Shown here: piece by piece, positions 13,288 through 21,296 of the stretch
Layout: every line of letters starts with the position of its first letter
Position numbering within the stretch: position 1 is the first letter of the stretch
Origin: a virus
Virus record (IMG/VR): IMGVR_UViG_3300032299_000212
Coordinates: 1-31,153 of that record
DNA: 31,153 nt
Strand: one strand, 5' to 3'
Program-made: the position numbers and the translations under genes
The notes under the pieces: generated by a model
What the model was told of the DNA's origin: nothing
What the model saw: the letters and a program-made list of their open reading frames with translations, nothing else
The model's database searches: none

Positions 13288-16176
13288 TTATCCTTTCGCT
13301 TCAAGAGCGGCGACTTTGGCTTCAAGTTCTTTGATGGCCTCAATCAGCAATGGTACAAGTTTATCGTAATGAACAGTCAAATACTGCTCATCAATTGGTG
13401 CTGGTACAACTACTTCAGGAAGCACGGCTTGTACAGACTGCGCAGAAACACCAACTTCGCGTATAGGTTTATAGCCTAAAGCTTGGGCTGTTTCATTAGC
13501 CTCATAGTAGAAGCCATCCAATGTTTTAACTTTAGCTAACGCGCCTGTAATGTTACCAAAACGAGTTTTGAGTCGGTCGTCTGAAAAATGCGCAGTAATG
13601 TTGCCTGTAGCGGTAATAGTTGTAGCCGCTACCGTACCGCCAGAAAGATTAGTTGCCGTAGTAGCGGTTGTAGCTGTAGTTGCTGTGGTTGCACTTGTGG
13701 CTGACGTAGCCGTAGACGCATTACCTGACAACGTGGCTGTAATCGTACCAGCAGAGAAGTTACCTGACGCATCGCGGGCAACAATGGTTGAAACTGTGTT
13801 TGCACTTGTTGCGTTTGAGGTAACAGTAAAGGTGGCGTTAGTTGCTTGGTTAGCAGTAAATGTCTGCGATCCAGTCAAACCCGTACCAGACACCGCTAAA
13901 GTCAATGTGCCGTTGTTTGCTACGGGGGCCGCAACCCATGAAGGTGCTGCTGCGCCATTTGATTGTAAAAGTTGTCCGGAAGAACCCGCAGCCAACATAG
14001 CCGTAGTACCAGCCGCTGATTGATAAGGAATCGTACCTGCTGAACCGCTAGCCAAGTTGGTGGCTGTCGTTGCACTGGTAGCTGTAGCAATGTTAGTTGC
14101 ATACGCAAACGCAGAACCATTCCAAGACAGGACACTGCCTGTTACCGTTGGAGCTACAACAAATGCGGTTGTTGCCGCAGCAGTTTGATACGGAATTTGA
14201 TTGGCTGCGCCAGCAGAAATATTGGTAGCCGCAGTTGCTGTTGAAGCATTACCACTTAATGCCGCTGTGATTGTGCCTGCGGAGAAGTCACCAGAAACAT
14301 CCCGCGCTACAACCTTAGAGGCTGTATTAGCTGACGTGGCATCAACTGTAGCTGTCACAGCCGCAGAGCCATTAAAGCTTGTGCCTGTCAGATATGTACC
14401 TAGAGTCAAGGCGTTAGCTACTGAACCTGCGGAGCCTGAAATGTTTCCTGTTACATCAGCGCCGTCCACAGTACCCCAAGAAGGAGCCGCAGAAGCTGCG
14501 CCCGTACCCGTTTGGATTAAGAACTTCTTGGTAGTTGTAGTGTTACCCGGCAAAGCAATCAGCGTGTTGGCCGCGCTTGAATAGATTGTGTCGCCAAGAA
14601 CGTATGAACTAAGACCTGTACCGCCGTTAGTAGCGCCTAATGCACCAGACACTGCGTTTGATTGATTTAAAGCAACCGCATTCCACTCAACGTTGGTTGC
14701 CGAAGCATCCATAATTAAGGATCTATACGCCGTGCCTTTTGGTAGTTTGCTCCACGTATTTGTGGCTGAACCGTACAGCAGATCGCCCGTAGTTACAGTA
14801 TTAACTCCCGTGCCTCCGTTTGTAGGGGCTACCGTACCTGTTAAAGAAATTACCGTGCCGGAAACATTGATGTTTGTGCCGCCGGTGTAAATCTGAGAAG
14901 CCGCAAACAAATCAAACGGAAGAGCAGTTGTACCAATTGTAATGGCTGCGGTTTGTGCAAGCACCCAGCTTGAGCCAACGTTTGTTGTTCCTGCAGTAAC
15001 AAAAAAATATGCGTTGTTTGCTACTTCACCTGCAGCCGCCGTATCAAAATCTGAAGCACGGGTCAGGATGTACGGAGCGCCCCCACTACCTGTTTGAGTT
15101 ACAACATACGCGCCGTTGTTGGCAGGTGCTGCTTCATTTTTTATCAACACGCGATCACTTGTTGCAACAGCAACGCCATCAATTGACAATGCGCCGTTTG
15201 CATTAGCGGTTAGAGTTGCCCCAACACCACCTGTACCATTGTTATATGTATTAGCCGCAAGAGCTGCGGTGGTCGCTAAACGCACTGCTGGGTGCACAAC
15301 AAACGCAGTTGATGTGGCTGTATCAACATACGAACGAGTAACCAACTCCGTTGAGCTTGGGCTTGCCATAGAAGACGTAGTAGTTACAGGAGCAGTAAAC
15401 GAACCACCTATACCTGTCAGCGCACCGCCAAGAGTTAAGCCTGCTTTAGTTAAAATAGACTGATTAGTGCCTGAAATACGTGCAGCCCAATCGGTTGCTG
15501 CTACACCACCGGCAAACAACAACACATCTTTAGTTGCAGTGGCAGTACCAATAATCAGTTCACCGCCATCGTTATAAACATAACCCGAAGCAGGTGTAAA
15601 AATAGGATAAGCAGCTTCTGTGTAGTTAGAGCTACTAATGCCCATGTCAATAAAGTTATTTGTGCCGTCACCTAAATTGTTGTAGGCAACAATATCCGTA
15701 GACGCAGAAGCACCGCCATTTAAGTTTTGTGCATATAACTGCGCAAAACTGTTGAGATTGGCATAAAACTCACCTAAAGCTGCGCCGAATGTTGTGTAGC
15801 TTGTAACGCCTGAACCAACCACCGTGATGGGGCCGCCATCAATCAGGACGTTGCCTGATGTCTCTTCGTAAATGGCCTTAGAAGATGGGTATGTACAAAA
15901 TACATCTACTGCGCCTGTAAAGTTAACCAACGCACCAGCGTTAGAAGAAGACAGGGGTGTAGCATTACGGCTTAGTGTTGTACCAGAGGATGTGTACGTA
16001 CCGTAGTTAACTTCCCATGCGCCTGAAGCGGAGTCAACAATTGCAAAGTAAGTAACGTTGCCGTTGCCAATAGCGGAGAAGGCTTGAAAGCCAGTGGGCG
16101 TGGTCTGAAGTGTAATCGTGCCTGTGCCCGGCGCAGTTGCGGTTTGTTTGACCCGATCTTTTAAAACAATAGGCAT
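13288..16176 (-). CDS. Long tail fibre with C-terminal S74 intramolecular chaperone (962 aa)
   Basis: The N-terminus has a phage fibre attachment-type beta domain (residues 1-110), then a long Ser/Thr/Ala shaft with repeated motifs (IPYQ-x-AA, ARDxSGxFSAGTITA, LSGNASTAT). The last 100 residues are a Peptidase S74 / endosialidase-type chaperone: SDDRLK puts Ser865 and Lys870 at the spacing of the Ser-Lys dyad. It ends in a trimeric coiled coil (LLIEAIKELEAKVAALEAKG). Such domains drive trimerisation and then cut themselves off before the Ser. The mature fibre is therefore expected to end near residue 864. GGATTC lies upstream of ATG. Confidence 0.88.
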   Translation of the reverse strand: MPIVLKDRVKQTATAPGTGTITLQTTPTGFQAFSAIGNGNVTYFAIVDSASGAWEVNYGTYTSSGTTLSRNATPLSSSNAGALVNFTGAVDVFCTYPSSKAIYEETSGNVLIDGGPITVVGSGVTSYTTFGAALGEFYANLNSFAQLYAQNLNGGASASTDIVAYNNLGDGTNNFIDMGISSSNYTEAAYPIFTPASGYVYNDGGELIIGTATATKDVLLFAGGVAATDWAARISGTNQSILTKAGLTLGGALTGIGGSFTAPVTTTSSMASPSSTELVTRSYVDTATSTAFVVHPAVRLATTAALAANTYNNGTGGVGATLTANANGALSIDGVAVATSDRVLIKNEAAPANNGAYVVTQTGSGGAPYILTRASDFDTAAAGEVANNAYFFVTAGTTNVGSSWVLAQTAAITIGTTALPFDLFAASQIYTGGTNINVSGTVISLTGTVAPTNGGTGVNTVTTGDLLYGSATNTWSKLPKGTAYRSLIMDASATNVEWNAVALNQSNAVSGALGATNGGTGLSSYVLGDTIYSSAANTLIALPGNTTTTKKFLIQTGTGAASAAPSWGTVDGADVTGNISGSAGSVANALTLGTYLTGTSFNGSAAVTATVDATSANTASKVVARDVSGDFSAGTITAALSGNASTATAATNISAGAANQIPYQTAAATTAFVVAPTVTGSVLSWNGSAFAYATNIATATSATTATNLASGSAGTIPYQSAAGTTAMLAAGSSGQLLQSNGAAAPSWVAAPVANNGTLTLAVSGTGLTGSQTFTANQATNATFTVTSNATSANTVSTIVARDASGNFSAGTITATLSGNASTATSATSATTATTATTATTATNLSGGTVAATTITATGNITAHFSDDRLKTRFGNITGALAKVKTLDGFYYEANETAQALGYKPIREVGVSAQSVQAVLPEVVVPAPIDEQYLTVHYDKLVPLLIEAIKELEAKVAALEAKG
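13711..13818. repeat. Fibre-shaft repeat, C-terminal copy
   Basis: Encodes SANTVSTIVARDASGNFSAG and the following TITATLSGNASTAT on the minus strand. It corresponds to 14231-14340, about 520 bp away, at protein level and largely at DNA level. Such shaft repeats are recombination-prone. Confidence 0.7.
14231..14340. repeat. Fibre-shaft repeat, N-terminal copy
   Basis: Encodes SANTASKVVARDVSGDFSAG and the following TITAALSGNASTAT on the minus strand; partner of 13711-13818. Confidence 0.7.
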
Positions 16177-16185
16177 TTTGAATCC

Positions 16186-16872
16186 TTACGACGGTAGGTC
16201 GTTCCAACCGGGGGTTTGTGTATTTGTAATATTTTGCCAGTTTGGGTTCTGGCTGTCATCAATTTGCGCCCAAACAAGTACATTGCCAATAGATACTAAA
16301 AGCTGAATACCTGTAGGATACACGTTCAATGTCTTAACCACTGTAAGTGTAGCAAGGGCGCTGGCAAGTTCTTCTATTGAAGCGTTAGCAGAAAGGCTTC
16401 TTGTTTGTGTGTCTGTGCCTGTAGCTGATTCTGAAACCGTAACTGTATAGAGACGACTACCAATATAAGAATCTGATCCTATTACGGACTCTGCAATTGC
16501 AGCTAACACAGTAGAAATAGCACTTTGAACATCTGTAGCTGTAGCTGATTCTGATTGAGCCGCTATCATTGTTGCAATAGCAGTTTGCGTATCTGTTGCT
16601 GTAGCTATTTCTGCTTGCGCGGCAAGCATATTTGCAATAACAGTTTGGGTCGCCGCTGCCGCCGCTGTTTCAGAAGAAGTTGCAGTTAACGTATTGTTTA
16701 GGCTAACAACCAAATCAGTGCCTGTAGCTGTCTCCGCTTGTAGCCCTCCACGTATAACACTAGGCGCAGAAACAGAATCAGATGCTACCGCAGACTCACT
16801 TAATGATGAGGCGAACGTTGCCCCGCCTAAAGCGGCGAAGGGTGTCTGGGCAAATGTAACATCTCCAAACAC
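16186..16872 (-). CDS. Repeat-containing tail/fibre-associated protein (228 aa)
   Basis: Starts with GTG at 16872 (AAGG about 8 nt upstream; the previous gene stops 12 nt before). After an N-terminal segment (MFGDVTFAQTPFAALGGATF) residues 26-167 are about seven units of 20-21 aa beginning E-(S/T/I)-A-x-(A/G)-(T/S)-D. A last segment (WAQIDDSQNPNW, TNTQTPGWNDLP) has the DDSQxPxW pattern found in small phage tail proteins. It sits just upstream of the long fibre. The repeats look like a thin beta-helical or trimeric stalk. The function is inferred as a fibre or connector; I do not recognise a full-length family. Confidence 0.65.
   Translation of the reverse strand: MFGDVTFAQTPFAALGGATFASSLSESAVASDSVSAPSVIRGGLQAETATGTDLVVSLNNTLTATSSETAAAAATQTVIANMLAAQAEIATATDTQTAIATMIAAQSESATATDVQSAISTVLAAIAESVIGSDSYIGSRLYTVTVSESATGTDTQTRSLSANASIEELASALATLTVVKTLNVYPTGIQLLVSIGNVLVWAQIDDSQNPNWQNITNTQTPGWNDLPS
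16372..16797. repeat. Seven tandem repeats of about 60 bp
   Basis: Protein units begin at residues 26, 47, 68, 88, 108, 128 and 148 of the 228-aa protein (minus strand), each starting Glu-(Ser/Thr/Ile) with an Asp six residues later in most units. At DNA level the plus strand shows recurring gtagctgattctg-like stretches. The repeats are diverged and in frame, so they are protein repeats, not a CRISPR array. Confidence 0.75.
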
Positions 16873-16884
16873 CGCGCTACCTTA

Positions 16885-17463
16885 TTAGGCTGCGTCAAGA
16901 GAGAACGTGTAAGTCACATTCAACGTGTCGCCGCTATCAACGGTTTTATCACCGCCGCTAAAATCACCAGCGGAGAACAATACACCAGAAGTACCCGTAG
17001 CCACAGTACACAACAGTGCGCCAGCAACTACAGTGCCGTTAACCAACATAGCAAAAGATGAAGGTGAAGCAGAATTAGTAATTACTGAAGGGTCAGCAGT
17101 TGTTGCTGTACCAAAAGTAACCGAAGGGCGGTTGCCTGTATAAGCGGTGCCGGGAACCAACTCAGTCCAACCTGCATGAGTAGCCAAGGTATTACCAGCG
17201 GCGTATGTAGTGCCAGAACCGGGGCCTTGAACCAAACCTAAGAAAAAGGCACCCGTATAACCAGAACCTTTAAAATAGGTCTGGTTCATGTTTTGCAAAC
17301 CTTCATTCACAACCAAGTTATGGAAGGTATCAACCCACTTTTCAACGCCATCAGCGCCTACGCAAGTTACGGTAAAAACACCACCAGCACCAACGCGCTC
17401 AGTGGCTCCTTTGTTTGTAACCAGATTTGCGGTTACTTCGTCTTTAGCTGAACTGAATTCCAT
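16885..17463 (-). CDS. Probable tail/virion structural protein (192 aa)
   Basis: Contains EKWVDTFHNLVVNEGLQNM followed by QTYFKGSGYTGAFFLGLVQG, then a Thr/Ser/Gly-rich beta-type second half (TAYTGNRPSVTFGTAT, FSAGDFSGGDKTVDSGDTLN). This order is familiar from structural proteins of aquatic podoviruses, but I cannot name the family. TAAGGA lies before ATG and the gene is closely spaced between another small structural gene and the repeat protein. Probably virion, perhaps near the fibre base. Confidence 0.65.
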   Translation of the reverse strand: MEFSSAKDEVTANLVTNKGATERVGAGGVFTVTCVGADGVEKWVDTFHNLVVNEGLQNMNQTYFKGSGYTGAFFLGLVQGPGSGTTYAAGNTLATHAGWTELVPGTAYTGNRPSVTFGTATTADPSVITNSASPSSFAMLVNGTVVAGALLCTVATGTSGVLFSAGDFSGGDKTVDSGDTLNVTYTFSLDAA

Positions 17464-17472
17464 GATGAGTCC

Positions 17473-17919
17473 TTAGGATATGCGCACGATGGCGCTGTTG
17501 GCATCGGGGGTTGGGAAGATAATTTGGAAAGTATCGTTGGTTACAGTTTTGTCTGAACCAAAATCTAAAACAGCTACAGACTTATTGCTTTGCGTAGAGT
17601 TATAAATCAAAGCACCACGGCAAGTAAATGTGGCATTTGTCCAAGTTGAATTATTGAAAGAAACAAAAGCAGTGGGGACGCCGCCGGTATTGTTACCAGA
17701 AGTTGGAGACACCGATATCACTAACGTATTACCACCTGCCGTATACCCAGTACCGGTTATTTCATTAGAAGTTGTATAGACAGTTGTAGTAGGGCCGATG
17801 TTTGCCGCTGCTGTGTACAACGCTATTTTAAAAGTATTAGGCGACGTTGGGCCAAAGTTATGAACTGCCTGAAGCAGTTCAACTTTAAAACTTGTGGTTG
17901 CTGTTTGTTGTACTGACAT
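17473..17919 (-). CDS. Probable virion structural protein (148 aa)
   Basis: The motif NTFKIALYTAAANIGPTTT, then TSNEITGTGYTAGGNTLVIS and later FVSFNNSTWTNATFTCRGAL, is a pattern I recall from many phage proteins of unknown structure. All-beta in appearance. It starts one nt after the adaptor stop, so it is expressed together with the neck protein. A tail-completion or fibre-base role is possible; no specific function can be assigned. Confidence 0.65.
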   Translation of the reverse strand: MSVQQTATTSFKVELLQAVHNFGPTSPNTFKIALYTAAANIGPTTTVYTTSNEITGTGYTAGGNTLVISVSPTSGNNTGGVPTAFVSFNNSTWTNATFTCRGALIYNSTQSNKSVAVLDFGSDKTVTNDTFQIIFPTPDANSAIVRIS

Positions 17920-17920
17920 A

Positions 17921-18577
17921 TCAAGTTACCGCCTGTCTATATTGACCAGAACGATATGCGTCCTGACGTTCCATACCATCAGCTAAACGTTTAGCCAACG
18001 CAAGAGCTTCTTTATACTTTTGATTGTACAGCGTCATCATATCCGGCTCACCCTTCATGTAGGTGTAGGCTTCAACTAATGAGCCGTACAACAACACAGA
18101 GTCAAAGTTATCACCTAACCAAGAAGTACCCGCAGTCACAATAGACTCTGGATAATAGTAATAGTGCAGCTCAACACTATACGTAGCGTTTGGAGTAGGG
18201 CCCAAAATAAACGTTAACTCGTTAGCGGCATTAGTCTGAGAACCAAACAACGCATAATATTTTGGAATGGCCGTATCAGTTGGTTGCGGGTATGCTTGAC
18301 GAATATAGTTAACGTCTTTGTTTAGCAAATACTCGTAATTTCCAGTAGCATCAATAACCGCCATTGAATACACCGCCAAAAAGTCACTGGGGCATCCAAG
18401 ATATTTATTGTTTGCTGATGTAGAACCAGTCACGTTCTTGCGAACGGACGGAAACTGCATAGAATTATAAATACGCTGTTCAGCTTGCTGCACGAACACG
18501 GGTATCTCAGCAACAAAATTTGCTTCGGTATTCTCCGTATACGCTTGAATAGCGGCGCTGAGTTGCGTGTAATTCAT
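17921..18577 (-). CDS. Head-tail adaptor, SU10/T7 gp11-like (218 aa)
   Basis: The N-terminal helix pair (YTQLSAAIQAYTENTEANFV, IPVFVQQAEQRIYNSMQFPS) and C-terminal helices (LLYGSLVEAYTYMKGEPDMM, LYNQKYKEALALAKRLADGM), with a beta domain between (TFILGPTPNATYSVELHYYY), match the podovirus neck adaptor family typified by SU10 and T7 gp11. It would form the dodecameric ring between portal and nozzle. The ATG overlaps the stop of the 88-aa gene (ATGA). Length is normal for the family. Confidence 0.75.
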   Translation of the reverse strand: MNYTQLSAAIQAYTENTEANFVAEIPVFVQQAEQRIYNSMQFPSVRKNVTGSTSANNKYLGCPSDFLAVYSMAVIDATGNYEYLLNKDVNYIRQAYPQPTDTAIPKYYALFGSQTNAANELTFILGPTPNATYSVELHYYYYPESIVTAGTSWLGDNFDSVLLYGSLVEAYTYMKGEPDMMTLYNQKYKEALALAKRLADGMERQDAYRSGQYRQAVT

Positions 18578-18840
18578 GCCATTGGGCCTCGTGCCATCAC
18601 GCCTTTGGTAGCTGCGCCAGTACCGCGCACTTTAATACCAGAAGTTTTTGGGGCGGGGTAGTCGTCGCGGCTAATATTACCAACAGACATGTTTACGTCG
18701 TTGGCTTTCATGCGATTACCACCTTGGTAGCCACTGTTTTTAATGTCCACACCTGCTTCACCAGTCATAGTGTGTGGCTCTGCATAGACGCTGGCATCGC
18801 CAACTTCTTTGCCCATAACTTTTTTGCTAAAAGTAGCCAT
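18574..18840 (-). CDS. Small Gly-rich protein of unknown function (88 aa)
   Basis: Start set at ATG 18840, with GGAG 6 nt upstream and the previous stop one nt before. Begins MATFSKKVMGKEVGDASVYA and ends SGIKVRGTGAATKGVMARGP followed by MA. The C-terminal GIKxRGxGAATKGxMARGPMA pattern recurs in small phage proteins near neck genes as I recall. It is one of a series of small basic proteins in this region. Overlaps the adaptor start by ATGA. Function unknown. Confidence 0.7.
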   Translation of the reverse strand: MATFSKKVMGKEVGDASVYAEPHTMTGEAGVDIKNSGYQGGNRMKANDVNMSVGNISRDDYPAPKTSGIKVRGTGAATKGVMARGPMA

Positions 18841-18841
18841 A

Positions 18842-19045
18842 TTAAGCTCCTTTTTTATAGGTAAAAGAAGACTTCTTCTGGTTAGCCACTTTGGCCAAAC
18901 CACGACCCAGAGCTTTCATCTGAGCATTTGTCTTACCACCCTTGGCCAATTTGGTCATGGGTTTACCGGGATGCAGCTTCTTCTCGTGCTTATGCACGGC
19001 TCCAGCAATCATCTTCTTGTCTTGTGCTAAATCTTTCTTGTCCAT
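18842..19045 (-). CDS. Small basic protein of unknown function (67 aa)
   Basis: Lys-rich, with DLAQDKKMIAGAVHKHEKKL and HPGKPMTKLAKGGK, then NAQMKALGRGLAKVANQKK. No Cys and no membrane segment. It starts one nt after the stop of the zinc-ribbon gene. Composition fits a nucleic-acid-binding or packaged internal protein; no function is known to me. Confidence 0.7.
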   Translation of the reverse strand: MDKKDLAQDKKMIAGAVHKHEKKLHPGKPMTKLAKGGKTNAQMKALGRGLAKVANQKKSSFTYKKGA

Positions 19046-19046
19046 A

Positions 19047-19478
19047 CTAGGCTCCTATCTGTATCGTTACTGTACCAATTTGTACGCCTAACAACAAGTA
19101 GTTTGGTGTTAATGCTGTATCAAAATATCTTGCCCCGCCAACGGGGTTCCAACCCCACTGAATATCACGACTACCCTGACTTGGGTATCCAAACCCATCT
19201 TCAGTTGTGCTATCAGTCAACAAAATTTGCAAACCAGTTTGGCCAGACTGCAAATAACTCACATCAGGACGCGGCTCACGCACAGCTTGCGGGTCATTAA
19301 CTGGATACATACCCAGTTGCAACTGTGGCTGATCGGGATCCCAACATGCCGGGCAAACCTTGACCTTAAATGGTTTAGTCTTGACCGTCTGTGTCTTTAA
19401 TTCCTTGAGCATGTACCTCTGCGCACAACGGTCGCATTCAGCAATTGCATGCTTACCAGAGGCAAACCGATTAGGCAT
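19047..19478 (-). CDS. Zinc-ribbon-containing phage protein (143 aa)
   Basis: Start taken at ATG 19478 (AAGGA about 12 nt upstream, inside the end of the adaptor gene); a longer frame begins at 19499. Two CxxC pairs, Cys15/Cys18 and Cys42/Cys45 (ECDRCAQ, VCPACWD), form a probable zinc ribbon. It is followed by the conserved-looking QLQLGMYPVNDPQAVREPRP. The C-terminal half is beta-like, with aromatic and Gly residues (FGYPSQGSRDIQWGWNPVGG). Co-localises with the neck adaptors; role unknown, perhaps virion structural. Confidence 0.7.
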   Translation of the reverse strand: MPNRFASGKHAIAECDRCAQRYMLKELKTQTVKTKPFKVKVCPACWDPDQPQLQLGMYPVNDPQAVREPRPDVSYLQSGQTGLQILLTDSTTEDGFGYPSQGSRDIQWGWNPVGGARYFDTALTPNYLLLGVQIGTVTIQIGA

Positions 19479-20403
19479 AGAACAAGTTCCTTGGCACAAA
19501 CCTCAACGGAGAGGTATCGCGGTCTTCTGACTGGGCCAATTCCCACTGTTGTTCATATTCAGCCTTTAATCCTATTACACGCTGGGGGTCAACATCTGGC
19601 AACTTCATGCTCAACAAATAGGCCAATCCTGCCACCATGCAGGGGATAAAACGGAATGGGATATCTTGCACATTTACACCGGAGCCAGCGTCCTGAATAC
19701 GGCGCATGCGATAGTACACAAACATGTACTGGTCACCGGGAGCGTTAGGTGTAGGCCACACGTTAATAGCGGGCAAGTTTTGCACAGTGATGGCCGCGCC
19801 GGTAGTATGCGCCGCAGCAGTTGTACCGTTCTGTCCACGGGCACAGTTGAGCAACTGGTTGTTTACAGGGTCTACGTTAGGGTAACTGATAGTCTCATTA
19901 TCAATCTTGATAAATCCAGCAGTGGTTAGACTATCCACATTAGACACCGTGATCGTGGTGGCTGTAGATGAAATGGTTCCGTTAAGGGTAACCGTAGTGC
20001 TGTTCTCTTGACCAGATTGGCGGTTGTACCAGACCTGAATTGGGCGACCTTGTGCCAACTTGTTTGGCAACGACATATAGGTGGATTCTGAAATGCCGCT
20101 GATGTTGATGTCGATCTGGTTAGATGTGGCGTTACTCTGGCGTATAACCATGTCTAGGAGATTGATTGTGTCCGTAGGCATAGGGTAGATAGCCTGACCC
20201 GTCACCATTGGAATCTGGCCCTGTTCTACAGTCCAGAAGTTTAGACCACGGTTTGCCCACTCAATCGTCAGCAGATTCAACGACCGACGTGCAGTGCGGA
20301 AGTTATAACCCGTGCGGAGTTCTTGACCACAACGCTCAAACGCCTCCTCAATGAGGTCATTCATGTCGAGGTCAAAAACTGAGGTTCCGGTGGTCTTAGC
20401 CAT
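19471..20403 (-). CDS. Neck/tail accessory protein, P22 gp4-like, with an inserted beta domain (310 aa)
   Basis: The N-terminal helical part (DLDMNDLIEEAFERCGQELR, RRSLNLLTIEWANRGLNFWT) and the C-terminal helices (IPFRFIPCMVAGLAYLLSMK, PQRVIGLKAEYEQQWELAQS) match the podovirus tail accessory/adaptor fold. Residues about 132-208 are an added beta module (TITVSNVDSLTTAGFIKIDN, LLNCARGQNGTTAAAHTTGA) splitting QVWYNRQSG from PAINVWPTPN. The protein would link portal and nozzle. The start overlaps the previous stop by one base (TAATG). Confidence 0.7.
   Translation of the reverse strand: MAKTTGTSVFDLDMNDLIEEAFERCGQELRTGYNFRTARRSLNLLTIEWANRGLNFWTVEQGQIPMVTGQAIYPMPTDTINLLDMVIRQSNATSNQIDINISGISESTYMSLPNKLAQGRPIQVWYNRQSGQENSTTVTLNGTISSTATTITVSNVDSLTTAGFIKIDNETISYPNVDPVNNQLLNCARGQNGTTAAAHTTGAAITVQNLPAINVWPTPNAPGDQYMFVYYRMRRIQDAGSGVNVQDIPFRFIPCMVAGLAYLLSMKLPDVDPQRVIGLKAEYEQQWELAQSEDRDTSPLRFVPRNLFYA
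19780..20010 (-). other. Inserted beta module within the neck protein
   Basis: Encodes residues about 132-208 of the 310-aa protein. Thr/Val/Gly-rich with an IDNETISY strand and an NCARGQNGTTAAAHTTGA turn, unlike the helical flanks. Boundaries are approximate. Confidence 0.5.
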
Positions 20404-20738
20404 TATCTATACCCTGCGGTTTTCTTTGCGATTGTTTTGGGTTGGGCTACGAATTGTTTTCCGGCTTTTTTGCCAGCACGTTTTGCACGCGTTGTCGCAG
20501 CATACTCACTTGCACTGAGACTTTTAATCGCAGCAGCAGGAAGGTATCTTTCACCTGTGTCAGAAGATTTTTTACCACTTTTGGTTCTCCATTTTTGGTC
20601 GCCCCAATCCTTGAGAGACTGTTGCGGTTTAGCCAATCCACCACCGGCCATTTTCTTACTTGCGCAATGTGCCTTCTCTGAAAAACCTTTTGGGGCGTCG
20701 CAGTTTACGGCTTTCTTACGCTTGTCAGACCATTTCAT
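20403..20738 (-). CDS. Small basic protein of unknown function (111 aa)
   Basis: Very Lys/Arg-rich. It has AVNCDAPKGFSEKAHCASKK near the N-terminus and a block with DWGDQKWRTKSGKKSSDTGE, RYLPAAAIKSLSASEYAATT and RAKRAGKKAGKQFVAQPKTI. I recall this WxxQKWRTKSGK...RYLP...EYAATTRAKR pattern from small proteins of large aquatic phages. Starts by ATGA overlap and ends by TAATG overlap with the neck gene. Possibly DNA-binding; function unknown. Confidence 0.7.
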   Translation of the reverse strand: MKWSDKRKKAVNCDAPKGFSEKAHCASKKMAGGGLAKPQQSLKDWGDQKWRTKSGKKSSDTGERYLPAAAIKSLSASEYAATTRAKRAGKKAGKQFVAQPKTIAKKTAGYR

Positions 20739-21019
20739 TTATAGCCACCACCTGCGGCTTTATACCGTTTGGCCATAACCTGTGCTTTACGTGCTGACCA
20801 CTGACCTGCACCAGTACCCACAATCGCAGCAGCTTTGACGCTGTTGAAAATGCGTTTACGTAAACCGGGCTTGGTGTAGTTACCAGCTTCGTTAACTTTA
20901 GACTTTACCTTACCACCCTCTTTGAACTGGGTGAAATCAGTGTCATCCCGTCGCGCCTTTGTTTTAGCGCCGGGCATTTTTGAGGGGCGGATTGCGCCCA
21001 TACCACGGGATGGCATCAT
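20735..21019 (-). CDS. Small basic protein ending WSARKAQ...GGGYK (94 aa)
   Basis: Contains FKEGGKVKSKVNEAGNYTKP, then GLRKRIFNSVKAAAIVGTGA and GQWSARKAQVMAKRYKAAGG. The GQWSARKAQ...YKxxGGGYK ending is widespread in phage and giant-virus small proteins (I believe the DUF5872 group, not verified). Two adjacent ATG codons (21019 and 21016) could start it; no good SD, but the previous stop is 3 nt upstream, so coupling is likely. Basic composition suggests nucleic-acid contact. Confidence 0.7.
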   Translation of the reverse strand: MMPSRGMGAIRPSKMPGAKTKARRDDTDFTQFKEGGKVKSKVNEAGNYTKPGLRKRIFNSVKAAAIVGTGAGQWSARKAQVMAKRYKAAGGGYK

Positions 21020-21022
21020 AAT

Positions 21023-21286
21023 TTAACAGGCGTAACCGCCGCCTTTCATGGTGATCATAGTGCCGCGAGTTTTGCCTTTGACAGCGCAACCATCAGCCCG
21101 CTTAGAAGCCGAGCCAACAGAACCACCTTTAGCGTAACCACGCTGACCGCGAACTGCGTCACGCGGGTCTTTTTTCTCAGGCGCGTATTCAGTAGTAGTC
21201 AAAGACTTTGTATACGCTTTTTCGGTGGCGTCTTGCATCTTGCGGTCAGCCATTTCTTCCCGCGCTTGTTTTTCTGCTGGACTCAT
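21023..21286 (-). CDS. Small basic protein with C-terminal Cys (87 aa)
   Basis: A charged N-terminal helix (SPAEKQAREEMADRKMQDAT), then RDAVRGQRGYAKGGSVGSAS, then DGCAVKGKTRGTMITMKGGG and the ending YAC. The DGxAVKGKTxGT motif and the Ala-Cys terminus recur in the neighbouring 141-aa protein. TAAGGAGCC lies upstream. Function unknown; probably a virion or packaged protein given the context. Confidence 0.7.
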   Translation of the reverse strand: MSPAEKQAREEMADRKMQDATEKAYTKSLTTTEYAPEKKDPRDAVRGQRGYAKGGSVGSASKRADGCAVKGKTRGTMITMKGGGYAC

Positions 21287-21296
21287 TTAAGGCTCC

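Noticed and set aside
13550-14023. Long plus-strand ORF of 157 codons inside the fibre gene
   Set aside because: It is antisense to the Ala/Thr/Ser/Val-rich repeat shaft. Its Val/Ala-rich translation mirrors those codons, and there is no SD or motif.
16372-16797. CRISPR-like periodic repeats
   Set aside because: Repeats are diverged, in frame, about 60 bp without unique spacers, and encode a periodic protein.
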